Source: Calycina herbarum
Taxonomy: Eukaryota > Ascomycota > Leotiomycetes > Helotiales > Pezizellaceae
DNA: 64,000 nt
Reading direction: 5' to 3'
Assembly (NCBI GenBank): GCA_001414485.1
Contig: LLEY01000031.1
Span: forward strand, 419,662-483,661
Part shown: one piece after another, positions 34,240 through 46,983 of the stretch
Numbering within the stretch: the first letter of the stretch is position 1
Layout of the letters: each line of letters begins with the position of its first letter
The notes under the pieces: generated by a model
The model's database searches: none
Told to the model about the DNA's origin: nothing
The model's input: only the letters and a program-made list of their open reading frames with translations
Translations under genes and position numbers: made by a program

Positions 34240-34950
34240 GATAAGTGAACACTGCTCTGCGAACACCCTATTTCTCATTACTTTGGAGTGGAAGCAGAGT
34301 TTAATTCATTGTTCTCACCTTCTCTCCGATATATTCTGTAAATTTATAATTAGATTGGAAGTATAGTACAGCGGAAAAGCTTATCTACTGCTGCAAAGGA
34401 CTTGAAGAGTTTGGTTTACTGGGGGGAATCCATCTATACGTATGATCTAGTTATATTTCAGTTCTTTATTCAACTCTCTCCGAGGAAATATTAGATGTTA
34501 TATTACCTCAATTACTCGTATCACCTTCTCTTTCCCACCTGGGCAATTCCTAAATAATTTCTCACACGTGACATTCATCTCCAGCCTGGGTTATAATCGC
34601 TGCCAATAGTAAAGCTACTACACAAACTTATATGCAAAAGTTAAACATTATAGGTACACAGATCGTAATATCACGTGTGTTGCACGTGCCTACCCCCTTT
34701 GATCAAGTTTCGATAACTTTACTAATTTTGAATTATTACCTTAGCTTGCTTTAGAGGGACTCGTTATAAGACCAGGCCTTTGCGTTGTAATTTCTTGTAT
34801 ACGTACATATTAATATTGATTCGTCACGCTAGTTGTGAAGCTGATAAATCCAAATTAAGCGAGCTCCGAAGCCGTCCAATACAAAAGTAAATCAGCAATA
34901 CTTTATTCAACGACCTTATATCATCATTAAATTGGTAGCCTTCCGAAGAA
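34240..34950. other. Intergenic, no gene seen
   Basis: AT-rich spacer with scattered CACGTG words at 34672-34690. No ORF or clear repeat. Confidence 0.5.
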
Positions 34951-36028
34951 ATGGCAGCTAATACTACCGAATACAACGAGAAAGAAGACATCTTCAAGTT
35001 GGCAGATAAGCATGGTCGTTTTGTAAGAAAAGCAAGTCAATTCCGCAACAACGTGGTTGCAGATCCGAATGCGGACTTTCCTGCCGAAAGTGGAAGATAT
35101 GTATTATACTTAAACTTGGGATGTCCTTGGTATGAAAACTCAAGTCAAAATTGAACTCTACTGATTCGAAAGGGCCCATCGGACAAATATTGTTTACGAG
35201 TTGAAAGGACTCGAGAATGTGATCCAAATTGTTACCATGGGTTACAAATTGACACTTGAAGGATGGTAATACTGATCCATCAGATTTACGATACAACAAA
35301 ATCCATTACTAACATACCACAGGATTTACGACGGACCTACATCAGAACCATGTGATCCACTCTATGGTTTTACGAGGCATTCTCAGCTTTACTTCAAAGC
35401 TGATCCCGAATATATCGGACGATTCACCGTTCTAGTTCTATGGGACAAGAAAAAAGAGACCATTGTTAACAATGAGTCTTCTGAAATCATTCGAATGCTA
35501 TACACGGCATTTGATGAGTTCATCGACCCTCCACTTCGGGAAGCTGCAAAACCGCTTTATGGAGAACCCTATCGATTTGAAATCGACAGAATGAATGCGT
35601 GTGTATACGATACCATCAACAATGGAGTGTACAAATGCGGCTTTGCTACATCCCAGGCTGCATACGACGAAAACATTATCCCCCTTTTCAGATCCCTAGA
35701 TTTTCTGGAGGAACACCTGGAGAGACATAAAACTCCCTTTTTATTTGGCGATCACATCACAGAAGCTGATATCCGGTTATTTCCAACAATTGTTCGTTTC
35801 GATCCGGCATACGTTACGATTTTCAAATGTAATCTCAAGATGATTCGATATGATTACCCCAGATTGCATGCATGGTTAAAGAGATTGTATTGGGATACTG
35901 GCAAGGAGACCAATGGCGGTGCTTTTAGGAGTACGACACATTTCAAGGCCATTAAGGAGGGGTACACGTATTCTGTGAAGGGGACTATTGTTCCTGCTGG
36001 TCCGAAGCCTGACATCTCGCCGCTATAA
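34951..36028 (+). CDS. ECM4: Omega/Xi-class glutathione transferase (ECM4-like)
   Basis: Cytosolic glutathione-dependent oxidoreductase; the Xi/ECM4 family reduces glutathionyl-hydroquinones and related conjugates. Three exons join in phase: 34951-35129, 35173-35265 and 35323-36028 (325 residues, normal for the family). The first intron is only 43 nt. Splicing creates the active-site CPWAHRT with catalytic Cys at residue 58. The thioredoxin-like N-domain continues to GRFTVLVLWDKKKETIVNNESSEIIRML, and the helical C-domain holds FLFGDHITEADIRLFPTIVRFDPAY, the standard signature. DPLYGF before the LYFKADP segment is also typical. The YELKGLENVIQI stretch fits the family, whereas the following MGYKLTLEGW is unusual. 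No partner genes. Confidence 0.9.
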
Positions 36029-36161
36029 AAACATTGATATCTTTCCCCATATCACATTACACGCATTAAATTAGGAACCCTCTCTTGAAAACGGAGAGCT
36101 GTTTACGATTCACCCATCGCAGCTGGTTTCCTTTCAAGAAAAATTACACAGTGACTTTACT

Positions 36162-37137
36162 CTAGTGTTTAAAAAGTCCCTTCTTTCCTCCCTTACTCGG
36201 TGTTTCTACCGACTCACCAGCTCCATAATATGTTTCCGTATAGGGTGGGACAGTTATTGAAATTTCACCAAATGCGGGATTTCGCTTGGTCCCAAGGATT
36301 CCTTTCATCTTCGTGCCAATAAGCTTTCTTGAACGGTAAAGTAGGAAAGCTAGTGCGATTATAGCAATTGCCCCCACGGAGACCCCGATTCCAATTCCCG
36401 CTTTTGTACCAGGTCCGAATGTTTCTTTCGTTGTGTCTGGTGTTTTCATTGGACCAGATGATGCAGTGTTGATGACAGGTGTGTTTGTACGCTGGCCTGT
36501 CAGTGGTGTGATTGCCGTGTTGAAGGTGGAGGAGGGCAGAGTGGTGGAAGAGGATGAATAGGTGTATGATAAAGTTGGACAATTGAATGTAGTTGCAACG
36601 CAGTCTGAGGGTGATCCAATGGAAGAATCGGTATTGTAACTTACGGCGCATGGTGCGATACAGGATGCGAGAGAAAGGGAAGGCTGAGTGCTGGAAGTTG
36701 AAGTGATGAAAGTTGAACTGCTGGAAGTCATGGGCTCAGCGATGGAAGTGTGGGGAACGGGTGTATCCACCACGGTGGTCGTGACAAAAGTGTCTGGCGG
36801 TGTTCGATCATTGAATGAGAAGGCAGCCGACGACCAGCCGCCCCTGGAACCCGCCTCGATAATCGATAAATCGTATGCCATATTCACCAACAGGTCAAAT
36901 GGTACGTCCCATACAAATGATCCCGTAGCTCCTCTTTTATTTGTCAGGTTCTAACGCCCTTTCAAGATTAGAAGCTTTGACTTACTGTCAGGACCAACCT
37001 GCATACCGGAAGCAATTGGAACATTGGCATTATGAGGACCCAGTTTCATACTAACATTGCGGGGAGTAGGGTCCCAAGTGATTCTGTAAGGTTTCCCGGC
37101 TTGTATTCCATCAAAGTTATTTGTAATCTTCGTCATC
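36162..37137 (-). CDS. Kre9/Knh1-like Ser/Thr-rich membrane-anchored protein
   Basis: The N-terminal exon reads KITNNFDGIQAGKPYRITWDP, the Kre9/Knh1-type Ig-like domain found on fungal cell-wall and GPI-anchored proteins. An intron at 36932-36985 (GTAAGT..AAAGAG) joins in phase to ATGSFVWDVPFDLLVNMAYDLSI. A long Ser/Thr-rich stalk follows, then one TM helix (AGIGIGVSVGAIAIIALAFLLY) and a basic cytoplasmic tail of about 60 residues ending GKKGLFKH. It is therefore a type I membrane protein rather than GPI-anchored, likely a wall-facing sensor or structural protein. The start is uncertain: the in-frame ATG at 37137 lacks a signal peptide, and an ATG with better context upstream (MHAECFL) is in another frame, so an upstream exon or a one-base error is possible. 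Confidence 0.65.
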
Positions 37138-39162
37138 GCAAGAAACACTCTGCGTGCATAAGTTTGAAAGCTCCAGGCATGGATTTGAGGGTCTCAGTAG
37201 TGGTTTATCACCTTTCTTTGGTTTGATGACTGAAGATTGCGAGTAGACTTGAGTTCTCGACTTCGGACTCATACAACATGCCAGGGGGATCGAATAAGAA
37301 CAAGCTTCCTCACATATTTCAACCTGCAGAAAATGTTATACATGACAAGAAGACAATGTTCACACCCCTGAATCTCACAATACAAGGGCGACATTTTTGT
37401 GTTACCGCGTGCAACGCAATGGAAAGAGCTGGTGGGACGCGAGGGTGTCGTATCTCTGACTTGCGACTTGATGTATCATTTTAGAAACAAATTCAGTGAT
37501 GTATAAGGCTGTAGTGTACAGTTTCCAAAACTACCGCAGTTTAAAGGGGATTAAATAAGGTAGCAAATTCAGTTCGAGAAACAAGGATTGGAGATAACCT
37601 CATCTCGTGATATGCACTTGCCCACCCACCTCCTGCAGACTACTTTATTTGTTCCGAACTACCCAACCAATGGTTTCTAATCATTACCCTCGCAATCGCG
37701 CTTTCCTGATAACAGTGATGACTTCCATTTTATCCGCTTTCAAAGTAACTCGAGTCTAATCTTCTAGAAATTTTCCGCTTCTTATAACGAACCCCCGACT
37801 TCCCTCTGGAGCCTCACTTCGAGGGGTCTTTTCGTCTTCTTCGGATTGATGCGTAAGCTCAAAGGACCGTAAGATCCCGAAAATGGGAGTTGTCCCCAGT
37901 ACCAACTTCGTCAAAATAGGCCGAAATGACGGGAGACAGGCAGGAGTGAAAGACACCAGCCAGAGATATCAATCCCCAAGCTCCCAAATAGTGCTGTGCA
38001 TAGAGATCGCAATTAGTCTCCACAACACCACATTATTCATCAACAAAAGGGGCTTAAGCGAGTGATAATCCGCTTGTCGCTTTGACAGCAATCACAACCC
38101 TTGATATCATTACTTCAGCAGGCGCTGAAAGTTTCTTCTCTCTCATTAGCATCCCGAAGATCATTTCTTACAAATGCAACCCCTTCCCAACCAAACGCGT
38201 ACTACATTTGCCTAGTTCCTCGCCTGTGAATGTCAAATCTCCCTACCCCAACTTGCAAACTCTCAATATCCTTCTTTCGGCAGTCTTTACGTTCTTTTTG
38301 AAATTTTGGGTTCCTGGTAGAAGAGTTTGATTGTGCCTTTTCTAATTCAAAATACTTATATCATCTTGTCTCGTCCTATTCCACAAAAGTCCAAGGAGAG
38401 CAAACGCCCATTGAATCTCTCTCATCTGGCAGTGGTGAAGACTGCAGGAAAGAAATTCAGACGTCTAGATACTCTTTCCACCGTCTCGAAGAGTAGTACT
38501 AGAACTACCATCTCAGTTTGGTGAGTCAGGAAATTCCGAATTAGTCTGAAATGATTGAGGCAGAACTCCAAGACCTTCTAGACTTCATTTAGGATTATAT
38601 ACTAACCCCTCTAGCCCTCTCTATAGCGACCTAACTTTCATAGCCTTTTTCAAACAATACCAAGCCTCGATGCAATGGAATTTGCCACGTGATTTGCCGA
38701 CTTTCCAAATTTGGCGTCAAAAATAGGTCGATAATTCAGTTAGCACTTAGTCTTCTTCTGGTTCTCAAAACGCTTTCTCCCCTACCCTAAATCCTCATTG
38801 CCACAATTCAAAGTATCCAAAAGTGGATTGAAAACAATACGGCTGAGGTGACTGTTTTAAGCGAAAGGTCAAAGGCGTGATAATACCATCATATAGCGTA
38901 ATTTTGACTTATCCCCAAGCTGAACAAGCAGAATTGTTAACCTCCACTTTAAAAATGTAGTTGAGCTCCATCGCATTGACTCCAAAAAGCACTGCCTAGT
39001 TTCCAAACATAGTAGCCTAGCGTCAAAACGTAACAAACTAGTCATCCAGGTGCCTAATATCTAAGAGTATTTATTTCGAGTTATCAAGTCCCCCAAAATA
39101 TTACACAAGCCTTCCAATATAGCCGGAGAACCTCATACCATCCAAAACAAACCCAATTCAAC
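37138..39162. other. 2-kb stretch without a supported gene
   Basis: Several frames of 60-80 codons exist on both strands (for example 37278-37484 and 38082-38330), but none shows a domain, signal peptide or consistent splicing. Base composition is normal for the gene region. It holds the promoters of the flanking divergent genes. Confidence 0.45.
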
Positions 39163-39856
39163 ATGTCTTCCTCAAAACACACCATCCTCCCAATCCAACC
39201 TCCAGATCTCCCCGCCTCAGCCAATCTCATTCACGCCTCCAAACTAGCCATAACAATAAACCGTCTCCTCTACAAAAACTGGCCCGCCACCGAAGCTCAA
39301 CTCGCACAATGTCTCCATGCTGTAACAAATGCAGCCCAAGACCCAACAATAGAAACTTTCAAAGTCGTGGACCCTGGTTCTCAAGAACCCATCGGCTACC
39401 TCGCGCTTTCGCGAAAACAACCGAAAGAGGAGGGCGAGACCCCAGTGGCAACAGTAAATGAGAAGTTTGAGAAGGGGATTATTGAGTGGGTTAATAAGGC
39501 TTCTAATGCTTTACGAGGAGAATTTGAGGAAAAGGATCATTTTAGTACATCTTCCAACGCCTCCCCTAAGTCAAGGCTTTGCTAAACCCAAGACAGGACT
39601 CACATTCATATGCGTCAAGCTCGAACACCGTCTTCAAGGAATCGGCTCAGACTTATTTCAACTGGCCATCGAAAAAGCAAAAGCCGAGGGAATACCTCTC
39701 GCCGTTACCTCAGAGCCAGCATCTTACGAGTTTTTCAAAAAGCTGGGATTCAAGGAGGGAAAACATTGTGAGATTGATTTGAGTGAACATGCGCCGCCGT
39801 ATAGTGGGTTTGGGGTGTTTAGGTTGACTGGGATGCTTTGGTCGCCTGAGAAGTAG
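39163..39856 (+). CDS. GNAT-family N-acetyltransferase
   Basis: Exon 1 (39163-39544) and exon 2 (39597-39856) join through a 52-nt intron (GTACAT..GACAG with GCTAAAC branch) into 213 residues. The GNAT core is read across the junction: IGYLALSRK (strand 3-4), then LTFICVKLEHRLQGIGSDLFQLAIEKAK, where R-L-Q-G-I-G is the Q/RxxGxG/A acetyl-CoA pyrophosphate loop, then PLAVTSEPASYEFFKKLGFKE, the typical final strand of the fold. The substrate is unknown. Fungal proteins of this type act on small molecules, amino acids or peptide N-termini. The gene is alone. Confidence 0.85.
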
Positions 39857-41093
39857 ATGGGAAGAATAATTCTTGTGATGGAATGGCAGTTGAATTAAAA
39901 TTTGGGAATTGTGACAAACTCGTCAACCATGTATGAGCACCATCAAATAAAAGGATTGCGCTAGAGCTTCGTATGCATACATGTCGTGTCCAAATGAACT
40001 TTGAAGGAAGGAACGAGTTGGAAGGTTTCGCTCGTGATGGAGGTTGCCCCTCATCCATAGTCAGTCATTTTATCTTACGGCGAGGGAGGAGCAAATCTCG
40101 AGGGAAGGAACGGGTTGTGAACCAAGCTCCCTCTCCCTCGAAAAAGAAGGAACAAACACCCTGATGGCGACCAGTTGGCGCCAAAACCGGTCCACTGTTT
40201 TTACCCAAAGATCTCAAGCATGAGAATATTTGCTAGCTCTGTACCTAGCCTTCGGTGCAGTTGGTCGACCCACAACAGTTATGGCAGTTGAGAAGTGTCG
40301 TTGTTGGAGAATATTCTTTCATTTCACATTTCCATGTTCAAGTTATCAGGGCGCAACATGTAAACACGATGTCGAGATTTGAGAAGGCTCGAGGGTCTTC
40401 GTTATCCCAGTCCTTTCGAGAGGTTAGAATAATTGAGAAGGTTGGAAGAATTGATACCTACACCCTCTGCCTAACTCTTATTGAGTAAGCTGTTGTTCTT
40501 GGTCGCTTGGTGTTGGATGGTGGGCTTTTTGCCGTTGTCCAAGCCAAGTACCCTGAATTTAGAGATCACCACCCTAGGTAAGTTCCAGCTACCTACCCCC
40601 TGGAGCCTACTGATCACTCTTACTAGTAAGTATACACAACAACCCTACAGACCAAGGTCATTCCCTCCCTCAACCTCAAAGTCCCGCTGCCAGGCATTCC
40701 CTCCCAGCCTTGATCTCGCCTCGCCTCTTAACTCAACAATCTTTAAAGGTCGTCTTCTTTGGGGAGAATTCGATTCGAGCAAGTAACATCGTGCATTGAT
40801 ACAGAAAGACGACGGGGCCTCTGGGATATCATCGAATCGATTTGATTTTCTATATACACGACATCAATTATACAAAGACGCAAGATACAAGCACCCATCT
40901 CCTTCCATATAATACACCCCGTCCAGGTAAGGTAAGGTAGCTCGAAAAAAACAAAAAAACAGCAAAAAAGGGTATCAAGCACAAACGCTCTCTCATCATC
41001 TCATCCACACCCCACCGTTCTTCCCCCCAACCCCGCCTCAACCCCAAACACCAAGACCAAAAGCAAAACCCCACTACAGTAAAGCAGCAAGAT
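39857..41093. other. Intergenic, no gene supported
   Basis: Frames up to 106 codons overlap here in low-complexity pyrimidine-rich sequence, and none looks like a protein. It is the shared 3' side of the GNAT gene and the ELMO gene. Confidence 0.45.
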
Positions 41094-43274
41094 TCAAACC
41101 TCATAAAAGTACTCCTCATCCAACCCCTCCCGGCTAGGAACAACCCCCGCCCCCGCCTCCTGCGCAAACTCATCCCCAAGCCTAACATTCAACAACCTTA
41201 TCTTGAGTCCATAATCGCCCACCAATCCCACAAGCTTATTCGTCTCCGCCGTGATAGGCGCTTGATTGAGAAGCATAAGCAACCCATCCAACCACTCACT
41301 AGCAAGACTATGCGTAGCCGGCATAAGGGTCAAAATAGCTCTTTCCGTCAACTCCCCGTTCGCGCGTCCCCGATCCTCTGGTGTGCCGGAGAAACTGTTG
41401 ATCGTGATTTTCGTGGTGGAAGTAGGTATTTTGACTTGAGATGCGGTGTGTGTTCTAAGAGTGGATGCAGAAGAGATACTCGAGGACTCATCATTTGAAG
41501 CCGAGACGTTTGAGACAACGGAACTAATAGTCGAAAGATCAATCTTCTCAGGCAATTGATCCAAGCTCGGATCTTGCGCCCGTTGCGTGATGAAATCCGC
41601 GTAATGGAGATACCGTCGATTATGCGAAAGTCTCACATATCTCCAAGAAGCAATCGGTCCCCGTCCACTCCTTCCATAATCTTCGGAATTCGCTTTCGAA
41701 GTACTTCTAGGAAACCAAGCGCCATCTAAAAGACAACGAATGCGTTGCTCCTTGACAAATTGCAAAGCTTCCTGTTTCAATTCATCACGCACTTGATGAA
41801 GATGTTGACCCCATTCATCCTCGAAATTCATCTCTAGAAGTTCCATTTGGAGTTCTCGGAGGCGTGAGTAATCGAATTCGGAAAGTTCTTCTTCGACTTC
41901 TTGGACGTCTTTTGTTCTGGAGGCTTGGCCGACTACTTGTTCGATGAGGATGCGGACTAGTTCTGCGACTTTGTCGAAATCGTCTCGTTCCGCGCCGGTG
42001 GCTTTCCAGAGGCGGAAGAAGGCGTGGAGACTGGCTGTGTGAAGTCTGGACCATTGGAGGAGAAGAGGGCGGAAGATTTTATCGTAGTTCTTCATGCCGT
42101 CCAGAACAAGATAGCTTTTCGCATCTTCGACATCTGATTTCTCGACCTCGAAGTGCTCGTATAAAATCACAGTACACGCCAAACTTGCCGTCGCAATTGG
42201 GCATCTCTCATGCATCGGCCGTGTCGATTGCTCCAACAGCAACTTCTGAAATGAATCCTCCTGCTTCCGCACATAATCCGTGAGATCCATCATGCCCAAA
42301 AAGCCCGTAGGGTCGAATTCCCAAGCCGGACTCTCAGTCTCAAACCCAAGTCGTCGCCACTTCTCCGGATTATGCTTCCTACTCCCCTTCCTCATATTCC
42401 CCGTACTACCTTCCGTCAATTCCTCCGCCCTCGTAACATTAACAGTCAAGTCCTTCTTCTCCGGTGCACTCGCAAGATGTAACCCCTTCAACGCCCTCCT
42501 ATGATCCGGCTTCTCCAAATCCACATTCACATCCCTCCATTTCTTCAGCAGGACCTTGGTCAAGGCTTGGAATTCGAGTAGAGGGTGTGCTAGATCTTGC
42601 ATCGCACTACTCTGCATCAATCCATAAACCGCCTTGATAACGCCCAAGTCCTGCAAGCGCTTTATAAACTTGGGCCACTCCTCCACCGTCCCACCAGTCT
42701 TTGTAGTTCCATCCCCTTCGTTCGTAACAGCATCCCTCATGAGAGCATTCAGCAACATCAAAGCATTCGCGCAAAGAGCATGATCCGCACTATTCAGCTG
42801 ATTAACCACCATCTCAAAAAACTGCGGGTACACAGCAACAGCAGGTTTCAAAGCTCTAAACCCAAAAGCCCCCGGACTCCTCAGGGCCGCCGCCCGATTA
42901 CTTTGCGAATGGCTCACCACCGCAACACAAATACTCATCGCGCCCCTCAAAATATTAACCAGCGGATGCGTAACAATCAACTCCACGACCCTCTCAACCA
43001 ACTCCCCAGACCCCGAAGCCTCAAAGACCTCCCAACCCATATCCACCTCCAAAAGCCGCGAGAGCGATTGCAGCGAGTACGCGAGCGTGTTCCCCCCCGT
43101 TGTCATAATAAGACGCCGAAGAAGCGTCAGACCCCCCGAGGAGATAAAGAGGTCCGCGAAGGAGGGATCGTTGATGGAGGATTGGAGCTTGAAGACGGCC
43201 ATTTTGCGGAGGGCATCTTCGTCGCTGCTCAGGCGGGAGAGGAGGGAGGGGATATCGGCTTGATCCATGATCAT
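41094..43274 (-). CDS. ELMO/CED-12 family protein
   Basis: Engulfment and cell motility scaffold. In animals and fungi, ELMO proteins bind DOCK-type exchange factors to activate Rac or related GTPases and so steer actin and polarity. The frame is intronless. I place the start at the ATG at 43274 (MIMDQADIPSLLSRLSSDED), giving 726 residues, the usual ELMO length. The frame is open for another 102 codons upstream, but that part looks like leader sequence. Armadillo-like repeats fill residues 1-290 (LTLLRRLIMTTGGNTLAYSLQSLSRLLE), the ELMO domain about 290-480, and a C-terminal PH-like domain about 530-700 (WRYVRLSHNRRYLHYADF), split by a Ser-rich loop. Confidence 0.88.
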   Translation of the reverse strand: MIMDQADIPSLLSRLSSDEDALRKMAVFKLQSSINDPSFADLFISSGGLTLLRRLIMTTGGNTLAYSLQSLSRLLEVDMGWEVFEASGSGELVERVVELIVTHPLVNILRGAMSICVAVVSHSQSNRAAALRSPGAFGFRALKPAVAVYPQFFEMVVNQLNSADHALCANALMLLNALMRDAVTNEGDGTTKTGGTVEEWPKFIKRLQDLGVIKAVYGLMQSSAMQDLAHPLLEFQALTKVLLKKWRDVNVDLEKPDHRRALKGLHLASAPEKKDLTVNVTRAEELTEGSTGNMRKGSRKHNPEKWRRLGFETESPAWEFDPTGFLGMMDLTDYVRKQEDSFQKLLLEQSTRPMHERCPIATASLACTVILYEHFEVEKSDVEDAKSYLVLDGMKNYDKIFRPLLLQWSRLHTASLHAFFRLWKATGAERDDFDKVAELVRILIEQVVGQASRTKDVQEVEEELSEFDYSRLRELQMELLEMNFEDEWGQHLHQVRDELKQEALQFVKEQRIRCLLDGAWFPRSTSKANSEDYGRSGRGPIASWRYVRLSHNRRYLHYADFITQRAQDPSLDQLPEKIDLSTISSVVSNVSASNDESSSISSASTLRTHTASQVKIPTSTTKITINSFSGTPEDRGRANGELTERAILTLMPATHSLASEWLDGLLMLLNQAPITAETNKLVGLVGDYGLKIRLLNVRLGDEFAQEAGAGVVPSREGLDEEYFYEV

Positions 43275-43851
43275 TGGTGGTGCTTGTTGTGATGGGTTCG
43301 GCTTCAGGTTTGTTTGTGGTCGGCTTGTGTGCGGATGGAGGAGCTCCCCAATTAGTCGCAGAGAACAAGATCGGTCAGTCTTCGTATCAGGGGCATTGAG
43401 ATTCTTTGGTGGTAAACCGAAATGTTGTTTAGGGGTTGCGGGCTGAAGTTGTTGTGTCCAAAATATCAATCGGTTGGTGGTGAAGTCAATGGGCATTTTT
43501 AGTGGGTCCGTAGAAGGGGTCAAAGAGTCTAGACCTTCACATAAGAGAAAACCCGTTGAGGAGATATTCTGATAATTCACATTGATAGAACAGGTTTATT
43601 CTCCAAAAAGTTATTATTTATTCTTGCTCTCTCATCAGCACTAGGGTATGTCATTCTCTATGAATTGAGAATCTTCTCATCTATGTCAAGCCAATTTATT
43701 CTAATATAATAGCAACAATCTCTTTTCTTCAAGATATGTGCATGCAAGCAAAAGAAAAGTCTAGCAAAGTGAACTCCCGCTAATGTAGCAATCTCAATCC
43801 TTCTCCATATATACACATCCTCCTTCCTGGAAACAAAAGAAAAAATTATCT

Positions 43852-46800
43852 TCAATAAAACTTCTTCTCCCCACTACTACCACTCATATCAGTCAACGCC
43901 CTCCTCGGCGCAGCAATAGGCAAATCCCCCCTCTCCCTCGCACTGTCTCTGGCTACCGCCTGAGGACTAACGATGCCCGTCCTAGGATCGATTCTGCCAC
44001 CCTCCAACATAGGCGTCCCCTCCCCAGTAGAGCTTCGTCTCGGAGGCCCATGAGGATCCGCCCAATTCGCACTATTACTCCCACTCGCCTCCGGAATATC
44101 AGGCATGACGAAATCGCGGTCCCTTGTTCCAGCCTCCAGCTCATCCAGATTCGTGCCCTCCTCATTCTGTCCAAGCTTACTCCTTCCACGGTTGAAGAAG
44201 CGGTTTATATGTGTACGTCCAGAGTTACTACTAGGAACCTTGCCAAACGCACTTTCCCGACTGGTACTTCGACCTAGGGAATTCCCATCTTCGCTCGTTC
44301 GTCCGTCTTTAGAAGCTCGGGGCGCGGGTGGAGGAGATGTGAATCTGGGAATCACGACAGGAGCGCGGTCTTCGTAGACGTCGCCGTAGACATCACCGGA
44401 TGAAATACCAGACATTCCGAGTGAGAAATCCACACGTTTGGACATTTGACCTAGTGATTCGCCGCGGTATCGAGCATCAGAGTCTGCTCTTGAGCGGAGA
44501 ATAGATGGGTGGCTTCTCGGTGGTTGAAGTGAACCAGCGCCAGTGGAGGTTTGTCGAGACACGAATGGAGGGTCGTTAGTAGGAGGTGCAAACTGAGATT
44601 CCGGCGCGCCACCAGGGGAATGTCCATTATTGGATCCATTTCCCTGTGGATAGGCGCCATGGAGGTAGACGGGGTAATCTTGTGCGGCACCTGCTAATCT
44701 CATGCGTGGTCCTTCGATGCCGAGTTCGGTCATGGTGACCATCATTGCGCAGATGAATTTGTTTCGGCGTTGGAGACGGAGTAGTTCGTTTTGCCAGTTG
44801 GATTTGTAGAAGAAGACGACGTTGAGGGTGATGGAGTAGGCTTCGTAGATGGTGGTTAGTTCGGTGAGGATGTTCTTTTGGTATTCGCGATTTTCGGAGC
44901 CAACGAATTCGAGAAGGCGTTGGCGGAGAGAATCGATTTGTTGAAGAGTGGTGCCGAACTTGACCGTTACAGGAACGGCTTCTGCGAGACCACCTGATCG
45001 ACGTTGATTGAGAATGAAAAGGGTGTTGAGGTAACTGTTGGGTGCTTGAACTACATGACCTTCCATCTTCTTAAACTCGGTATAAAGTAAAGAGATGGTC
45101 TTGACAAAGTAGTCATCTCCCTTCATCTGCGAACCAGTGTTACCATAAATGGTTACTCGATCGCCAACATCGAATGGATGTTTGACGAATACGAAGATAC
45201 AAGATTGTAAAAACTCCTGGGCCGTTGCAGAGAATAGCCAAGAAAGAGCCAATACAGAGGATCCAAGTGATGTCAAGATGCCGGAAGCCGATGTTGAGAT
45301 GATAGAAATGAAGACGAGGATGGTGATGATGGCGACAATAAATAGGAAGATATCGTCAAGTTTTGAAACGACGGAATCCAAATCTTTGAGTGATGCTGTG
45401 ATGGCTTTTCGTTCTCTTCCAATTTCAACGCAAACTGCTTCTAACTCTTCCATCGAAATATCCCCATTCAGATCTTTGTCAAACATGGTGAACGCTGCGG
45501 TTGCTTCTTCATCATTATCGAATGCGGGTCTTAAATCATCTGAAAGTACGGTCTCTGAATCATCGTCCTTAACAAAGGTGCGATACAGTCGTCGAGCCAA
45601 GACTTGGGCGCCACCGGTAGTACTGAGAAGTTGGAGAATGCTAGATAAATGTTAGAATAGGCTTCTAAAAGGCCGATGCGCAACTTACACTTGATGTGGA
45701 TGAGTACTGGTTGCCACAGCTTTTCCTGTAAAGTCTCCGGCAACCTTGGCAGCAGTGTCTCCAACTTTAGACATGACTTGACGAGCATTTTTCTGTGCCT
45801 TGGTAACATATTGCATGGGAGTTCGTGCTCCTGATGCAGTACCATCTTGAGGTCCTCTACGGTCCTCAAACTCAGAGTCTTCCATGGCAATCTTTTCTTT
45901 GGAATACTTGTAAAGTTTGACCAAGCTAGAAATTTGAAACTTGTTAATCTCAATTCTATCAGCGTAAGTTCGCAGGTGGAAACTGATAGCGATGAGCTGA
46001 ATGATGATTTTCTCAATGAAATTCAGCGTCGCCGCCACGAATAGAGAAATGATAATCTTGTTGACAATCGACTCCCATGACCTTGTGTTCTTATCACCGT
46101 TGATGTGGTGATTCTTCATCGTTGGGAGGAAGGATATTTCGATTGCAAGCCACCAGAAGAAAAGGGTTGCTGGAAGTTCCAGTTGTTTGCCAAGATCCCT
46201 CCACTTCTTTTCGTTGTTTGTGAAAATACTGGCAATCATGCCCATTGGGTAAGGAATACATTTTGAGAGGATCTGAAAGAGTTAGTGGTTTGTCACTAAA
46301 TATAATTGAAAACTTACTCTCCCAGCCCATAAAGTTAGCCACACCACCTCGAGCCAAATGCCAAACCAGAAAAGTTTAACGTGCCCAACATGTGCGGATG
46401 GAAATACCCAATAACCGAGCAAAGTCGGGATTAAAAGTATCAAAGTCAAAGGAGCGATGTAGAAAAAGTATCGAACCAAGAAACTCGAATTGTGAATCTT
46501 CTTGAAAACTCTCGCAAATTTGGTAGACGGGTTCTCGGGTGGTTGATAGACTTTCGTCTTTTCGTGTATAGGCGTGGTATCAATATCAAAATCGTCGACT
46601 GGTTCCGGGGCAGTCCGCGATCTCGATCGAGCCATGGATTTGGATCTGTTGACGTTGTCTTGATTGGACTCGGCCGCGCTCGAGACGACGCGTTCGGCAT
46701 GCAACATTTCCAAATCATCTGCCAACCGACGAGACTGCTCCCGCTGGCCTGAAGGGGACAGGGGAGAGCGACTTTGAACGTCATCTCCCTTCATATAACT

Positions 46801-46983
46801 GGTGGTGACTCGTAGATGGTTGTGGTCGATTTCGTCACTTTCCCTCTCGCCTTGTAGTGTTCCATCTCCATCCGAGGAACGTCGCTCGTGTGTACCTTGT
46901 GCCTCTGGGCGTTGACTTGTCGATTGGGTGGGTTGGAAGGCGGGGAAGGAGTATTGGTCCTTTTCGTTGACTGGAGAAGACAT
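43852..46983 (-). CDS. MscS-like mechanosensitive ion channel with EF-hand (Msy1/Msy2 type)
   Basis: Internal-membrane mechanosensitive channel. In fission yeast the family (Msy1/Msy2) sits in the ER and controls calcium after hypo-osmotic shock. Three exons join in frame: 46983-46318, 46272-45689 and 45640-43852 (1012 residues). The start is the first ATG ([10 protein letters not shown]); the longer frame to 47091 begins at GTG. A disordered N-terminus is followed by TM segments ([22 protein letters not shown] and on), an EF-hand [12 protein letters not shown] near residue 475, then the pore-lining MscS region ([22 protein letters not shown]) and the MscS beta domain ([16 protein letters not shown]). 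The last 300 residues are a Ser/Pro/Gly-rich cytosolic tail. Length and order match the family. Confidence 0.93.

Noticed and set aside
37278..37484. 68-codon plus frame
   Set aside because: No signal, domain or introns; located in the 5' flank of the Kre9-like gene.
42597..43292. 231-codon plus frame opposite the ELMO gene
   Set aside because: Composition (Arg/His/Pro/Gln-rich) is that of an antisense shadow, while the minus strand encodes clear ELMO domains.
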